A stretch of DNA of 64,000 nt. Source: Pollenia angustigena (taxonomy: Eukaryota; Arthropoda; Insecta; Diptera; Polleniidae). The notes under the pieces were generated by a model that searched no databases, was not told the DNA's origin, and worked only from the letters and a program-made list of their open reading frames with translations. The stretch covers positions 243,411,803-243,475,802 of the forward strand of contig OV884059.1 of the NCBI GenBank assembly GCA_930367215.1, read 5' to 3'. The position numbers were made by a program, and so were the translations under genes. Below, piece by piece: positions 9,080 through 20,091 of the stretch; within the stretch, counting starts at the first letter, position 1, and every line of letters starts with the position of its first letter.

Positions 9080-11147
9080 TGCTGAAACAGTGCTGTCTGT
9101 ACATGGATTGTATAAAATGAAACTTCTCATGCATGTCTGTATATGTCTGCATAATATTTATCATACTAAATATAAGTTTTTGTCGAAATTAATAAATTTT
9201 TAATAAAAGAAACAATATTTATCTTTGAATAGCAAGATGTGGGCTGGAAACAACAAAGGAACGTGTCGAACACATGTGTAGTTTAGAATACAATCATTTG
9301 CCTGATAACTTTTTTGGTATTTCTTAACTTTTTTTCTTCTTTTTATTTTGTACATTACATGCATTTAACTTTTTGCCAACTCGCCTCAAAAATGTCCAAT
9401 GGACCCTGAGGCAACACCTTTCTTTGTAATACAAATTTTTTTCTGAATAATTAAAAAAAAAGATATTCCAAAAATAATAACTTTGAAAATTGTAAAAGAT
9501 CTCACTTAAGGCTTTTTTTTTCTAAGAAGCACTGCAAGTTTAAGTTCATTATTTTTGACAGAAAATAAAAAGATTTATAAAAATTTTTTTTTTTTTATTC
9601 GTGCTTAATTCCCAGTTTTTATTATTGATAAAAACACTTGAAATTTATTGTTGATGGGATAAGCTATTCCTATGCATTTCACTGGTTGCTTAGGCCAGAT
9701 CATCAGGAAACTTCATCCATAAAGGTTTTAGACAAACTAAAGATATTAAACCAAATAAAACTGTTAAACGTATAAGAATTATAGCAACAGTTCTACTTGT
9801 AACAATATCAAAGTTTAAACAAAACACATCAACAATAAACAACAGTGGGTTCATCTCATCTTACATTCCCCACTACAATCAGTTGAAATTCTCTCAACAT
9901 TAATTGTAGTTGTAAGTAGGTTAAGAAAAACAAAATGAAAAAAACAACAACTTACAAATCTTTTGAAATTTAAATTTTGTATTCCCAAAAATTGAAATTA
10001 CTTTTTGATAAAAAGATTTATTTAAAAATTTGCAAAACTTTCTGAGTTTTCATTCTTCATTCGAAAAAAACGGGTTTCGAAAAAAAAAAAATAGTTTAAA
10101 ACAAATTTTTAAATTATTAAGTAGAAAAACCATACAGATTATGATCCGAAAGGTTTTTTTTTTGTAAATATTTAAACACTAGACAATAAAAAAAATTTTG
10201 ATAAAAATTTGTATTTTTGTCGTTTTTGATAATGCATTATTTGCACAACTTAGTTCCAATTCATACGTTGCAGGTCTTATTGATAAAATTATCACATTTT
10301 CTTCTTTAAATCAGCTTTGGCGTTCACACAATGCTTGTCTTATTGCTGAAATATTACTTTTTTATGTATGAAGTACACACATATGTGTGCGGTTTTACAA
10401 TACGAATAAGAAAATTAAACGTATATGACGAGCTCATCAAGCTGAGTTACTCATTTCTTTTCCTCTCGTTTTTTCGCCTATAAAGTAGCTAGCTGATCAA
10501 TAAGCCTTGCATCGTATGAATTGGGATTTACCGAATTATTTTAAGTTATGTCACTTAAGCTGAATTCTTTTTAATTTTTGACACTTTTGACAAATTCTAA
10601 ACTGACGCAAGCCTAATTAATATAAGCTCCAACAAGGATTTTTTTCATCAAAAGTGTCACAAATCGAATTAAGACTATTACTTAGCACTTGGCTGTAGGG
10701 ATCTACTAACATTATATTTTCTGGTACAACCAAAAATAAGTCAGATTAAACCAATTGAAACATAAAGAAAGACATATATGTTTTTTAGCAACAGTTAACA
10801 ACAGCAAAATACACTGATATTTTTTTTATAGATAAACAAGTGTATTGCGCATAGGTTAAGCATACAAACCCGAAAAATTATAATTATGAATTGAGTCACT
10901 TTTGAACAAGGTGCGCGATATCGTTTACGGTGTCATTTTATGTCACCCAAATACCACAAACTTCCTTTAAGTGTTACATTGTCGTTTTCGTAAAATTTAA
11001 ATAATATCGAACAAATTTTAAACCTTTAACACGACAATGACTCTGGTAATAAGGCTGAATGAACATTTATCTCTCAATTTTTTCAATCTATCTACCCAGT
11101 CAATGCAATAAAGTGATTTCTCTATTTTCAAACACTTCATTTTATAG
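9080..11147. other. AT-rich spacer upstream of the visible Swt1 exons
   Basis: Homopolymer-rich DNA with only short random open frames. The missing first exon(s) of Swt1 should lie here or further upstream. I tested ATGACTCTG before the donor-like GTAATA near 11037; its phase does not fit the exon at 11148. I can support no exon or regulatory site. Confidence 0.5.
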
Positions 11148-12402
11148 CAAATTCTCGTTTGGAACGATTGAAACAGTCTTTACTTTCACAACAGCAACAA
11201 CAAACTTTAAACACTTCTACTGAGGCCAATTGCATTAAAACAACTTCAATGCAAATGGAAGAGCACCACAACATCACCCAGAATACCTCTACAACTTCTT
11301 TAAATCACTCTACCGACAATACAATAAACGATGGTAATTTTCTTTTAAATACAAATATTGAAAAACTTGGTATTTATTAATTTTTATTCCAGAAGTTGAA
11401 GCTATGGATTGGCAACCCAGCGTTAAGGAAGATGTAGCAATCGAGGTATTTCTAATTTAACATGAAGTTTGTGTTTTTAAGTAAAAATAATATTTCTAAA
11501 TCTCTTAGGTAAATACCATTAAACCTACTTTAGTTATAGAGAAATCAAAAAAACTTCTGTTAAAAAAACTCGATGCTAACGAAAATCAGACTATGGGTGA
11601 TATAATTGATACAGTTAATGAAAATCTTTTGCGGTTTTCAGCAGAAAAACAAAAAGATCCTACAAGCAATAATAGAAAATGGCGAAAAGAATTTTATTAT
11701 TTTGTTGTGGATACAAATGTGTTGTTAAAAGATTTAACCTTCGTGGAAGACTTATCGAAAATGAAATTATGTGGTAAGTAACAAAAATATTTATATCGCT
11801 AAGTTAACTTTGCTAATATTTATAAATACTTTAGATACTAAAGGCAGTATGTTGTACATACCATATGCAGTGCTGCAAGAATTGGACAAACTTAAGATGC
11901 GTTCTGGTTGTCAGGAAGGTGTTAAAACTTTAGCTGTTCGTGCTATTAAATATTTAAATACCAAATTTGAAAATAATTCACCTCATTTGCAAGGTAAAAT
12001 ATTTCACCCCCTTATTCATAAATTTTTTTTAGAATTATTTAATAGAATACATATTTTTAAATAATTAATTTCATTTACCTTTTAGAAACCTTTAATATTT
12101 TTATGAATATGTTATCCCCCATATCTTTAGCTTTATTTTAATTACAATTTTTAATATATTTCAATTATTTAGCTCAATCCGCATTAGACGAACGCCATCG
12201 TTTGGTCGACATTAATTCTGCCGATGACAGCATAATGAATTGCTGTTTACAAGCCAAAGAACGTGTACCAAATTTACTTTTACTTACCGAGGATGTAAAT
12301 CTTCGAAACAAGGCCATTTGCAACAATATTTTGGTTTCTACTAAATCAGATTTATTAGCAAAGCGTTACGATTTAAATGATGCATTTAATCATAAATCTT
12401 GA
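11148..12402 (+). CDS. Swt1: Swt1-like PIN-domain endoribonuclease (5' partial, five exons seen)
   Basis: Exons I can join in phase: 11148-11333, 11393-11445, 11509-11773, 11835-11993, 12173-12402 (stop TGA). All introns are GT-AG and short (59-179 nt). Together they give about 297 residues. The first part is glutamine-, serine- and threonine-rich and probably disordered. The second half is a PIN domain: YYFVVDTNVLL (first catalytic Asp), AVLQELDKLK (Glu), INSADDSIMNCCLQ (Asp) and LLLTEDVNLRNKA (Asp). These match the SWT1 family, nuclear endoribonucleases that act in quality control of mRNA at the nuclear pore. The phase at 11148 requires an upstream exon with the start codon, which I did not find. 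It is the only host gene recognised in the window. Confidence 0.85.
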
Positions 12403-12648
12403 CGTAAGAAATATCCGTTTTGGTTAAACAAAATCAATATTTTCTTACAAAGATTTCAAACAAAATAAGTTCTTATATTTTCTCTGTGTAAATATAAATT
12501 AACTGTAATTTTCCTATATTTATATGTATAGTTTTTGTAAAGTTTTCTAAATTTATAATAGTTTTGTATAAAAATTCAATAGAATTTAAGTATTTTTGTT
12601 GACTTAATTATAGAAATGAATTTAAAAGAACACTTTTGTTTTAAATAT
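12403..12648 (+). other. Swt1 3' flank
   Basis: AT-rich sequence after the stop codon. No consensus AATAAA lies close to the stop; variants such as AATATAAAT near 12490 could serve for polyadenylation. Uncertain. Confidence 0.3.
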
Positions 12649-12766
12649 ACTAGCTGTTTAAACCCGGCGTTGCCCGACGTAAAACTATCAGGGACTTAAA
12701 TATACATATATCCATAAAATAATTTCCTTATTTTTTTTACTTTGTAAAAATATAATAGTAAACAAG
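12649..12766 (-). mobile_element. Helitron-like 3' end (minus orientation)
   Basis: On the minus strand the sequence reads GGCAACGCCGGG, then TTTAAACAGCTAGT and an A, a form common at insect Helitron 3' ends (hairpin-forming GC block, then CTAG). I found no matching 5' end; a Harbinger-type MITE lies directly to the right. Confidence 0.45.
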
Positions 12767-12769
12767 TAA

Positions 12770-13031
12770 AGGCCCAACTATAATATGCATAAGCTTCTGT
12801 CCAAAATCTACAAAAAGGCTCTCATATACATTTAATAAAAAACAAAAACAAAATCATTAAAGATTTGATTCCGTACGGAAAGTGCGATCAGTTTAGCACT
12901 TTGCTTAAGCAATTGACAGATTCATAAAACTTTGCAAAAAGTTTCCTTAAGTACAATATGATTTGATACATATGATTAACATGTATTCGCACAGTTGCAT
13001 AAGCTAACTTAAGCATATTATAGTTGGGCCT
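12770..13031. mobile_element. PIF/Harbinger-type MITE, TSD TAA
   Basis: The left end AGGCCCAACTATAATATGC and the right end (reverse complement AGGCCCAACTATAATATGC) are ~20-bp TIRs. TAA lies at 12767-12769 and again at 13032-13034. A 3-bp TWA duplication is the hallmark of PIF/Harbinger. The 262-bp interior is non-coding. Confidence 0.8.
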
Positions 13032-13469
13032 TAAGAGTGCAATCTATAGATAATCTGTGCCGAATCTTTGATACACTCCTCGGACAGTTATAATATGTCA
13101 GGCTAGGGTGGTCGTTAACTGTATGGATCAAATTTTTTTCTATTTTTCCATGGTCTCACCCCCCAATTCGGTGGGTATTGACAAAAAAACAACTCAAAAA
13201 ATTTTTTAGGACAATCGGCGAAGGCTTAGCCGTCCCTCAAGCCCGCCAAAGTTTGAGAAAAATCGTAAAGTCCGACTTGTATGACTTATATTTTGGTAAA
13301 TATTAATTTTACATAAAAATCGTTTTCTAAGAAGTTGTTGTTAGTAAAGTTTCCAACAACTTTTGCCTGAACAAGTTTTCTCTAAAACTCGTATTGAACA
13401 AACCCTAATTAAAATAAAAAGTAAACAGCAGCATTGATTCGAATTTTTTCTTTAGAACTGTTTTTTCTA

Positions 13470-13613
13470 AGTGCCGGTTCACACACGTCAAGTTTGACTC
13501 GTCAAGTCTTGAGTTTTTAGGAGAGAAGGGAAAAGAGAATGCCATTTCTTTTCCCCTCTCTCCTAAAAGATGCAGACTTGAAGAGTCAAACTTGACGTGT
13601 GTGAACCAGCACT
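13470..13613. mobile_element. 144-bp palindromic MITE in the left arm
   Basis: Starts AGTGCCGGTTCACACACGTC and ends in the near-exact inverted form, with arms of about 60 bp around a purine/pyrimidine-rich centre. The undisturbed right arm near 17360 shows the site without the insert (TTTTTTCTTACACACGTC in reverse complement), which confirms a discrete insertion with a 2-3 bp TA/TTA duplication. Confidence 0.75.
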
Positions 13614-13668
13614 TACACACGTCAATTCAGCTTTAATATTTGTATTTGTGTGCGTTTGCTTAATAACC

Positions 13669-13977
13669 CTGCGGCCACACGTTCATGTTGTTCTTGATAG
13701 TCTTTTACATATACTGCTTGTCAAAATTTACATAAATTGAAAGCTGTGACGTAGGCTGCACTCAATTTGTAAGCAATTTACTTCCAAGATGTCAACAACA
13801 ACAGAGACAAACTTGTACTCAGCTGTTAAATTGAAAGTAAATTGCCAAACAAATGGAAAGGTGAAATTGAAAGCCATCTCGTGGTCAATTTAAAAAGTGT
13901 GAGTGTGTTAGTAAAAAACTGAGAGTGTATTGCAAATTGAAAGGAATTGAAAGGCAAAACTTGATCGTGTGGCCACC
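13669..13977. mobile_element. ~309-bp MITE in the left arm
   Basis: GCGGCCACACG at the left and CGTGTGGCCAC at the right are inverted ends. The segment is missing from the matching right arm, where the flanks (TAATATTTGTGTTTG... and GTCAAACGC...) lie close together near 15654-15690. Confidence 0.6.
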
Positions 13978-14094
13978 AAGTAAAAATAAAATTGTCAAAC
14001 GCAAATCATTTGTATGTAACGTACCACGGTTGATAAAGTTGGTGCAATTGTACTTTTTTGATACAATTCAAAGCCAAAAAGTACGGTGGTACCC

Positions 14095-14260
14095 TAGGGT
14101 GACCGTTAAAATAAAAAGTTGGATTTATTTAGGTCTCACTCGCCAATTTGGTGGGTATTGATAAAAAAAACAACTCAAACAGTTTTAGGACGATCGGCGA
14201 AGGGTAAGCCGTCCCTCAAGCCCACCAAAGTTTAAGAAAAATTATAATTTTACATGAAAT
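14095..14260 (+). repeat. Internal copy of the fold-back terminus
   Basis: TAGGGTGACCGTTAAAATA starts a stretch of about 165 bp that follows the outer left terminus through GGTCTCACTCGCCAATTTGG, the GATCGGCGAAGG block and the CCTCAAGCCCACC block. It starts exactly where the inner inverted arms end. It may be a second, nested terminus or a rearrangement. Confidence 0.65.
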
Positions 14261-15553
14261 CTGACTTTTATGTTTAATAACTTAGAAAATATTAATTCTG
14301 TAGAAAATTTGTTAACAAGTTTTTCTTTATCTCTTATTAAACAAAATAAACTTAAAATATCGAATAAGCTACTAAAAAATCTAATTTTTAATTCATTAAA
14401 GAAACGCATTTTCTATGAATTAGTTTTGTTGAAAAACATTTTTATTATTTATTTAAAAAAAAAAACCGACCAGCCGGGCACCTGGCGTTTTACCCTAATT
14501 CGGGTACGCTGAATTCAGTGGTGCTAACCGTTTTTTTAGGTTAGCTCTTGTTTTCAAAATTTCGAAAACGTAGGAGGTTGCACAGCGTAACTCAAAAACG
14601 GTTTAGTTTATAAAATGAACAAAAATATAACAATTTAACAATTGTTATAGGTTTTTCTAATATGCGTGGTCGTTTTAGAAACCAAATTTTTTTTTGCAAT
14701 GGGGATAAAACAAATTATGTGAGGTTGGTCATACATTTGACCCAACTAAGGGCAATCTTGGCGCTGCAGTGGCCAAATTTAAGAATTATATTAAACCAGC
14801 ATATTTGTATGGGAGCCCCCCTAAAGGGTGGAGATATAAGGCAAGTATGTTTTAAGAAAATGTTAAGCACAAAAAACTAATGAAGGTCCATCATATATTT
14901 AATCCCCCTTGGGGCGATTCCTTGGCAGTTCTGGGGCTTTTTCTTCAATATATTTTTAGTCTGTGTTGACAATTTTATATGAGAGCCCCCTTAAAGAATA
15001 AAGAAAGCGTGCAGGTAACAGGATGATAAATGAGAAAACCAATATCGTACTTACGAACTTCTAAAATCGTACTTTTTCGACACCAATAGTAAAAAAAAAA
15101 ATTTTTTGTTAAAGGAAAAAGACTTTTGTTTCGGTTAAACTTGAAACCATTGGTACATACAGTCTATTTCGTTCCTTTGTTTTTATAATATTTTGGCATG
15201 AAGGCTTATATGCTGCCGCTGATACTTGATTTAGAATGTGGCATATGCAATCGTCCAATGATCAAGTGCAAAAATCTATTCACAATAGCGAAGTTTAGTG
15301 TTTGGTGCAAATGGTCTTGCAATGAGCAAATGCAAAATATCATAGCTGTTTTGTTAAATCCGACAACAAAATACACAGAGCTTCCTTAAGATTTCACAAA
15401 AACGATACGAAATTTTGCATTTGCACTTTGGCATTTGCACCAAACACTGAAATCCGTTTATATTCAATAAACAGTAAATACAAGTTGCCATTTTATATCA
15501 ATTATAAATATTTAGGTTTGAAAAATTTGGAAATAGTACCAAATGAGTCACGG
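14261..15553. other. Core of the fold-back element, no recognised gene
   Basis: Short frames only. A GC-richer patch near 14470-14600 and a stretch with TATGGGAGCCCCCCT near 14810 and TATGAGAGCCCCCTT near 14979 (short repeat pair) suggest debris of another element. A small palindromic MITE lies at 15297-15448. Confidence 0.4.
15297..15448. mobile_element. 152-bp palindromic MITE
   Basis: AGTGTTTGGTGCAAATG at the left and its inverted form CATTTGCACCAAACACT at the right, with an inner inverted pair around GCAAATGCAAAAT. Confidence 0.6.
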
Positions 15554-15693
15554 GGGTACCACCGTACTTTTTGGCTTTGAATTGTATCAAAAAAGTACAA
15601 TTGCACCAACTTTATCAACCGTGGTACGTTAGAAACAAATGATATGCGTTTGACTTTTTTTTTCAAGCAAACGCACACAAACACAAATATTAA

Positions 15694-17347
15694 CGGTCTA
15701 ATTCATAAAAATTTCTTGTTTCAGCTTTAATGAATACAATAGTTATCATACACTTTTTGTTTTATAAACCATTAATAAAAAATCTAATTTATAAACGCTT
15801 AATAGGAGTGGATTAACAATTAAACGTTTATATTACTTTTGTGTTATTATGTTGGCAACATCATGATATTTTAATTGTAATTTTTGTAATAGTGATGCAT
15901 ACAACTAGGGATGAAACGATACGAGTAAATAGAAATATCATACAACGAACGAATTTTAAGTGAATTTCGGTTTTGTTTTCAATTTAAAATGAATTTCTGT
16001 TTTTTAAAACGTTATATTTGAATTTATATTATGTTCTTTTTGTTAATAAAATATATACTATTGAAATAGAAACGAAATATGTAAATCATATTTCAATATC
16101 AAATTTTTACTGCTTTAACTCTGTATGTTCCAAAAGAGATTATACAGCTTTATGTTTTATGAATAACTTAACCAATTTTAACCAGATGTTTTGAAAATAA
16201 AACCTACTAGGTTTAAACAAAACATTTTTAGCCGCATATAACTGCCAAAATATTTTAAATTCAAATGGTTTCATTTACCTGAACATTCAGGGTATAGTAA
16301 CCCTCTCTATAAGAGATGAAGTCATTTTAATTTTTCTATTGCCCCAGCGAGCTAAGGCACGAGCCACTCTAGCTGAAATACTACACACTGTTGCTTGAGA
16401 GAACCCATGAAGAACGGCAGCATCATCTTAAAGCTACGAATTGTTTTTTTAACTTCAATTTAATTTGGTTTTATCGCTTTTTTGGTAATTGCTAAAATTA
16501 GTTTTTAAATTTTTGCACATTTTTGCAAAAATTTAGTTTTAAATCAATATAATAATAGTGACACCCTTTTTAACATTTAATACTTTTTTTGATGTCTCTA
16601 ATATATTTAGAGATATCTAGCTCTAGCATTTCCTGATATCCTTAATTTTATAGTTCTCATTGTTTTGCTTCATTTGTCACATTTTGTGCTATGAATCAAA
16701 TTTTCGATGCAAAAGTTAAAATATTCAAAGCATGTAGGACAAAACATTTCTGTACCGTGCGGCAAACCAGTAACCAACAGACGATATACAATGTTGTTTC
16801 TACTTTGTGTTTACTTTAACAAATACTATCTATACCTATTTGAAAGACATTTTAAAATATAAGTGTAATGAATGGTAAAAAAGAGGTTTACATTATTTGA
16901 AATAAATCTTAATAGCTTTTTATATTTTATGCAAAAACTTATAACGACTTTAAGTTTTAACAGAAAGCATACATAAGTATCTCGCGACCCACGTTATTTT
17001 TTACAAAAAAATCCATCAAGCTGCTTATATTTAAAATTAATTCAAACATTAGTTATCGTTTTTCTAGAAAAAAAAATTTTATGCGTATTCAACTTTTTTA
17101 TTAAAATAAATAAGAAGACAAAAATGTTTAATTTTTCATGCAATTATTAAAATTTTATTTTAACAAACATTGAAATATCAATTTATTAAACGCTTAAAGT
17201 AGGGTAAAGGCTACAATAAATATTTCAAATTTATGAAACGTTTATTAAACGTTTAATAGGCTATTTAACATTTATAAATACTCTTTTTTCAACTTTTGCT
17301 TATTAATGACTTATAAAGCTGCAATGAAGTGTTTATGAATTAGACTG
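15694..17347. mobile_element. PIF/Harbinger element, 1.65 kb, TSD TAA
   Basis: The ends are CGGTCTAATTCATAAA and (reverse complement) CAGTCTAATTCATAAA, with TAA at 15691-15693 and 17348-17350. The matching arm near 13630 shows the same place without the insert (AATATTAAAGCTG when read in this direction). A transposase relic of the right family lies inside. The rest is AT-rich and decayed. Confidence 0.8.
16287..16427 (-). pseudogene. Harbinger transposase relic
   Basis: On the minus strand 46 codons read DDAAVLHGFSQATVCSISAR followed by VARALARWGNRKIK. This matches the helix-turn-helix segment before the DDE nuclease of PIF/Harbinger transposases (pattern xxHGxSQATVSRxxxRVxRALA). A stop ends it at 16287 and another precedes it. 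No further DDE motif survives. Its position inside a TAA-flanked TIR element fits. Confidence 0.7.
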
Positions 17348-17730
17348 TAAAGCTGAATTGACGTGTGTAAGAAAAAACAGTTCTAAAGAAAAAATTCGAA
17401 TCAATGCTGCTGTTTACTTTTTATTTTAATTAGGTTTTGTTCAATATGAGTTTTAGAGAAAACTTGTTAAGGCAAAAGTTGTTGGAAACTTTACTAACAA
17501 CAACTTCTTAGAAAACGATTTTTATGTAAAATTAATATTTACCAAAATATAAGTCATACAAGTCGGACTTTACGATTTTTCTCAAACTTTGGCGGGCTTG
17601 AGGGACTGCTTAGCCTTCGCCGATCGTCCTAAAAAAATTTTTGAGTTGTTCTTTTATCAATACCCACCAAATTAGCGAGTGAGACCTAAATAAATCCAAC
17701 TTGATTTTAACGGTCACCCTAATGTCAGGC

Positions 17731-18170
17731 GTGTGCCCTATACATCCTGAGCGTGTAATGCTTTTATTTCTAGTCATATTAAATGAGGGGCTCAAAGCAC
17801 AATGGGTTCAAGTGATTTTTGTAAAATAATGAGAAAAAAGCGGTTAAAGTTAAATTGCAATAAAAAATGTAAGATGCTATCTGGAATATTACTTTTTGAT
17901 TAATAGCGATCCAGAGATATATTTTAATCTTACAAGATTTCAAAATACATACCGTGTTTTGCATGTTCATATACCCAAAAATTACCTTTGAAGTAAGGAA
18001 AGCCGCACTTATACCACTTGTTCTTTAACATTTTGTAAGTTTTCTGAACGAAGGAGCTTGTACCTCAAAAATGTTAGTTATACCTAATAAGAAGCCTACA
18101 TACACTAAATTTTTTAATTAACATTTTATTAAGAAAAGCTTTTATGGTATTTTTTGGAACGTTTTTAGTC
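17731..18170. other. Unassigned flank of the fold-back element
   Basis: AT-rich DNA between the fold-back right end and the transposase-like tail. Short minus-strand frames have no recognisable content. Confidence 0.4.
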
Positions 18171-18176
18171 GTCATA

Positions 18177-18860
18177 ATCAGATTCCATTACATCATCAAG
18201 CTTATCTTCATCTTCACCTTGACTTTTAATTGTTTCCCGAATTTCTTTCATTCTCTCGTGAGGAAGTTCTTTAACCCTAACTACACTTTCTTCGTCGTAT
18301 TGACGAATACCGTTAAATAGTACTTATTTAACTCCGCAGTTTTTCACTGAAACTCTTCCAAATTTTATGTAGCTGTAGATATTGCTGATCTGCCGAAGTG
18401 TGTGGAAGTACGTGCTTATAGGTGGTGTGTAAGTCTGATTTTTCGTTGATTGTGTTCGTCGCACTGACGATGGAAGTGTGAGAAATATTGCCTTTTAGTA
18501 TATTTTTTAACCTTTTTTAACCTAGATACACTTTCTTCGTCGTATTGACGAAAAAAACCTTGGCTTGCTTTTGTTGTGTTTTTAGAATTAAGTTTTCAAG
18601 TAAACTATAATATACTATTTAGAATGAATAACAACTTAAGTATTTTATAAACTAAACAAAATTTTGCGTGTTTCCTTATATTGGGTGGGTTTGGGGCCAG
18701 ATCATAAACGGACTTCGTCGATTCGACAAAGAAAGTGTGTAGTGTACAAAAAATAAGAAAGTGTATCTAGGGTTAAACCATTCATGGTAAATTGGTTTTA
18801 TAGCAAAGAAAATCCTGCTCGACCAACATTTCGAGTTTTCATGTTTACTGTCGTGAAGGT
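18177..18860 (-). pseudogene. Unidentified transposase-like C-terminus, split by a MITE
   Basis: On the minus strand, after removing the insert 18275-18772, the frame reads KPIYHEWFKELPHERMKEIR and ends in an acidic tail (EDEDKLDDVMESDYDD, stop). A related plus-strand copy lies at 28490-28695, with KTRNVGRAVQLLPQLHLKN and FEKFKNLQDLLCY upstream of the same FKxLPHERMKEI block. I do not recognise the protein with certainty; the LL-xx-YHxxF-xxLP pattern suggests the C-terminus of an insect DNA-transposon protein. Confidence 0.45.
18275..18772. mobile_element. piggyBac-type MITE, TSD TTAA
   Basis: The left end is CCCTAACTACACTTTCTT and the right end (reverse complement) CCCTAGATACACTTTCTT. TTAA lies at 18271-18274 and 18773-18776. 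CCC-starting TIRs with TTAA are diagnostic of piggyBac. A third copy of the terminal motif lies inside, near 18523. The related sequence at 28641-28660 has a single TTAA and no insert. Confidence 0.8.
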
Positions 18861-19093
18861 TTCTTGCTCGTTCATATGATCATCTTTGTATGAGAGGATC
18901 CAAGGGTCATCCTTCTCAAAGTGTAACCATTGAATTTTTCGTGTTGGTTTGAATTCATTTATTAAACTAAAAACTCATACAATGTAAAATGACGTTAGTT
19001 TTAAATTAAACAGAGTTGCAAAAATAAGGATTTAAAACTAAATATACTAAAAACAAGTGTGTATTATTAAGTGCAGAAGAAATACAATGATTA

Positions 19094-19308
19094 ATGGTGT
19101 TTTCTTTTCTACAAAAAAGTGTGACATTTTATTAAAAAAAAAAATGCAATTTGGTGTCCGTTTATAAAAATTTCGCTTCCAAAAAAGGATGAGATTTTTA
19201 GAATAAAACAAGCCACCCTTTTCGGGAGCAAAATTTTTAAGAAACAGACTCCAAATTTCATTTTTTTTAAATAAAATGTCACATTTTTTGTAGAAAAGAA
19301 AACACCAT
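19094..19308. mobile_element. 215-bp palindromic MITE
   Basis: ATGGTGTTTTCTTTTCTACA at the left and its inverted form at the right; arms of about 70 bp contain GTGTGACATTTTATT. It is non-coding, and the minus-strand frame across it is a by-product of the palindrome. Confidence 0.65.
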
Positions 19309-19431
19309 AAGTTTTCGTTCATTCTCAACACTCTCCTTGAATGACAAATTTAGAAAAACAAATAATTTCTTATGCACCTTTCACAAAATTATAAAATACA
19401 GTTCAAAAGAAAAAATAAAATTAACATTTCA

Positions 19432-19631
19432 ATCAAGGCGAATTCATGTAAACGGTGGTGTCGATACTACAACAAGTAACAACACCAAAAACACAACAAT
19501 GTATTTTGTTGCTGCTTTCGTTGGCCGATATGTTAAAAACACAAGTAACTTTTGACATTCCTCTCTCGAATTTAAAAAAAAAGTAGCACAGCTGTGCTTT
19601 CAACGCCACCTGAAAAATTAATTCGCCTTTA
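19432..19631. mobile_element. ~200-bp MITE with CAAGGCGAATT ends
   Basis: TCAAGGCGAATTC at 19433 and AATTCGCCTTTA at 19620 form short inverted ends. The same terminal word recurs at 28097-28111 and near 62838 and 63890, so this is probably one family. Confidence 0.4.
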
Positions 19632-19707
19632 TTTCAATTAAATATTCAAAATAACAAAAAAGTTTAGTAAAGTACATCATCTCCAGCCATCTTAAGCAAC
19701 TCGTTGT

Positions 19708-20091
19708 TTATAGTCTGGATTTTTTCAACAAACATACTTTATCGGAGCCATCATCAAACATTTCCGGTTGTTGCATGTAAACAGTTTCCTTAAGTGTACC
19801 ATTCAAATATGTACTCACAGCGTCAATTTGGTGTACGTACATATTGTGTTTAACAGTCAGTGCCAATAGATAACGAATGGAATCATATCGGATAACAGGT
19901 GAGAAGGTTTCATTGAAATCGATTCCTTCTCGTTGTGAGAAACCTTTGGACACTAACCTCGCTTTCCACCGTATATCATAACCATGTTCATCTCGTTTAG
20001 TTTTGAACACCCATTTAGATTTTACAGCCTTTTCTCCCGGTATTAAATTGGTAAGTACCCACGTGTTATTTGTCATCAACGAATCAATCAC
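19708..20091 (-). pseudogene. Copia reverse transcriptase, N-terminal part
   Basis: NTWVLTNLIPGEKAVKSKWV, then WKARLVSKGFSQREGIDFNE, TFSPVIRYDSIRYLLAL, HQIDAVSTYLNG and VYMQQPEMF are the opening motifs of a Ty1/copia RT. The frame ends before the YVDD motif. A scrap of the pol C-terminus (LLKMAGDDVLY) lies directly downstream, so the centre was deleted. Confidence 0.8.

Larger units (their letters stand above)
13104..17721. mobile_element. Large fold-back element with long TIRs and 9-bp TSD
   Basis: 13104-13469 is the inverted counterpart of 17351-17721, giving arms of about 370 bp that start TAGGGTG. ATGTCAGGC lies directly outside both ends (13095-13103 and 17722-17730), a 9-bp duplication. 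The arms continue further in as 13991-14094 against 15554-15654. Insertions interrupt them at 13470-13613, 13669-13977 and 15694-17347. A 9-bp TSD with long TIRs is known for Foldback and Mutator-like elements. No transposase of its own was recognised in the core. Confidence 0.75.

Noticed and set aside
11037..11045. ATGACTCTG with a following GTAATA as first Swt1 exon
   Set aside because: Its phase does not fit the acceptor at 11147, and the fitting frame has a stop two codons upstream with no ATG.
14095..15553. Inner fold-back as a separate complete element
   Set aside because: The left terminus is clear, but no matching right terminus or TSD is seen at 15553.
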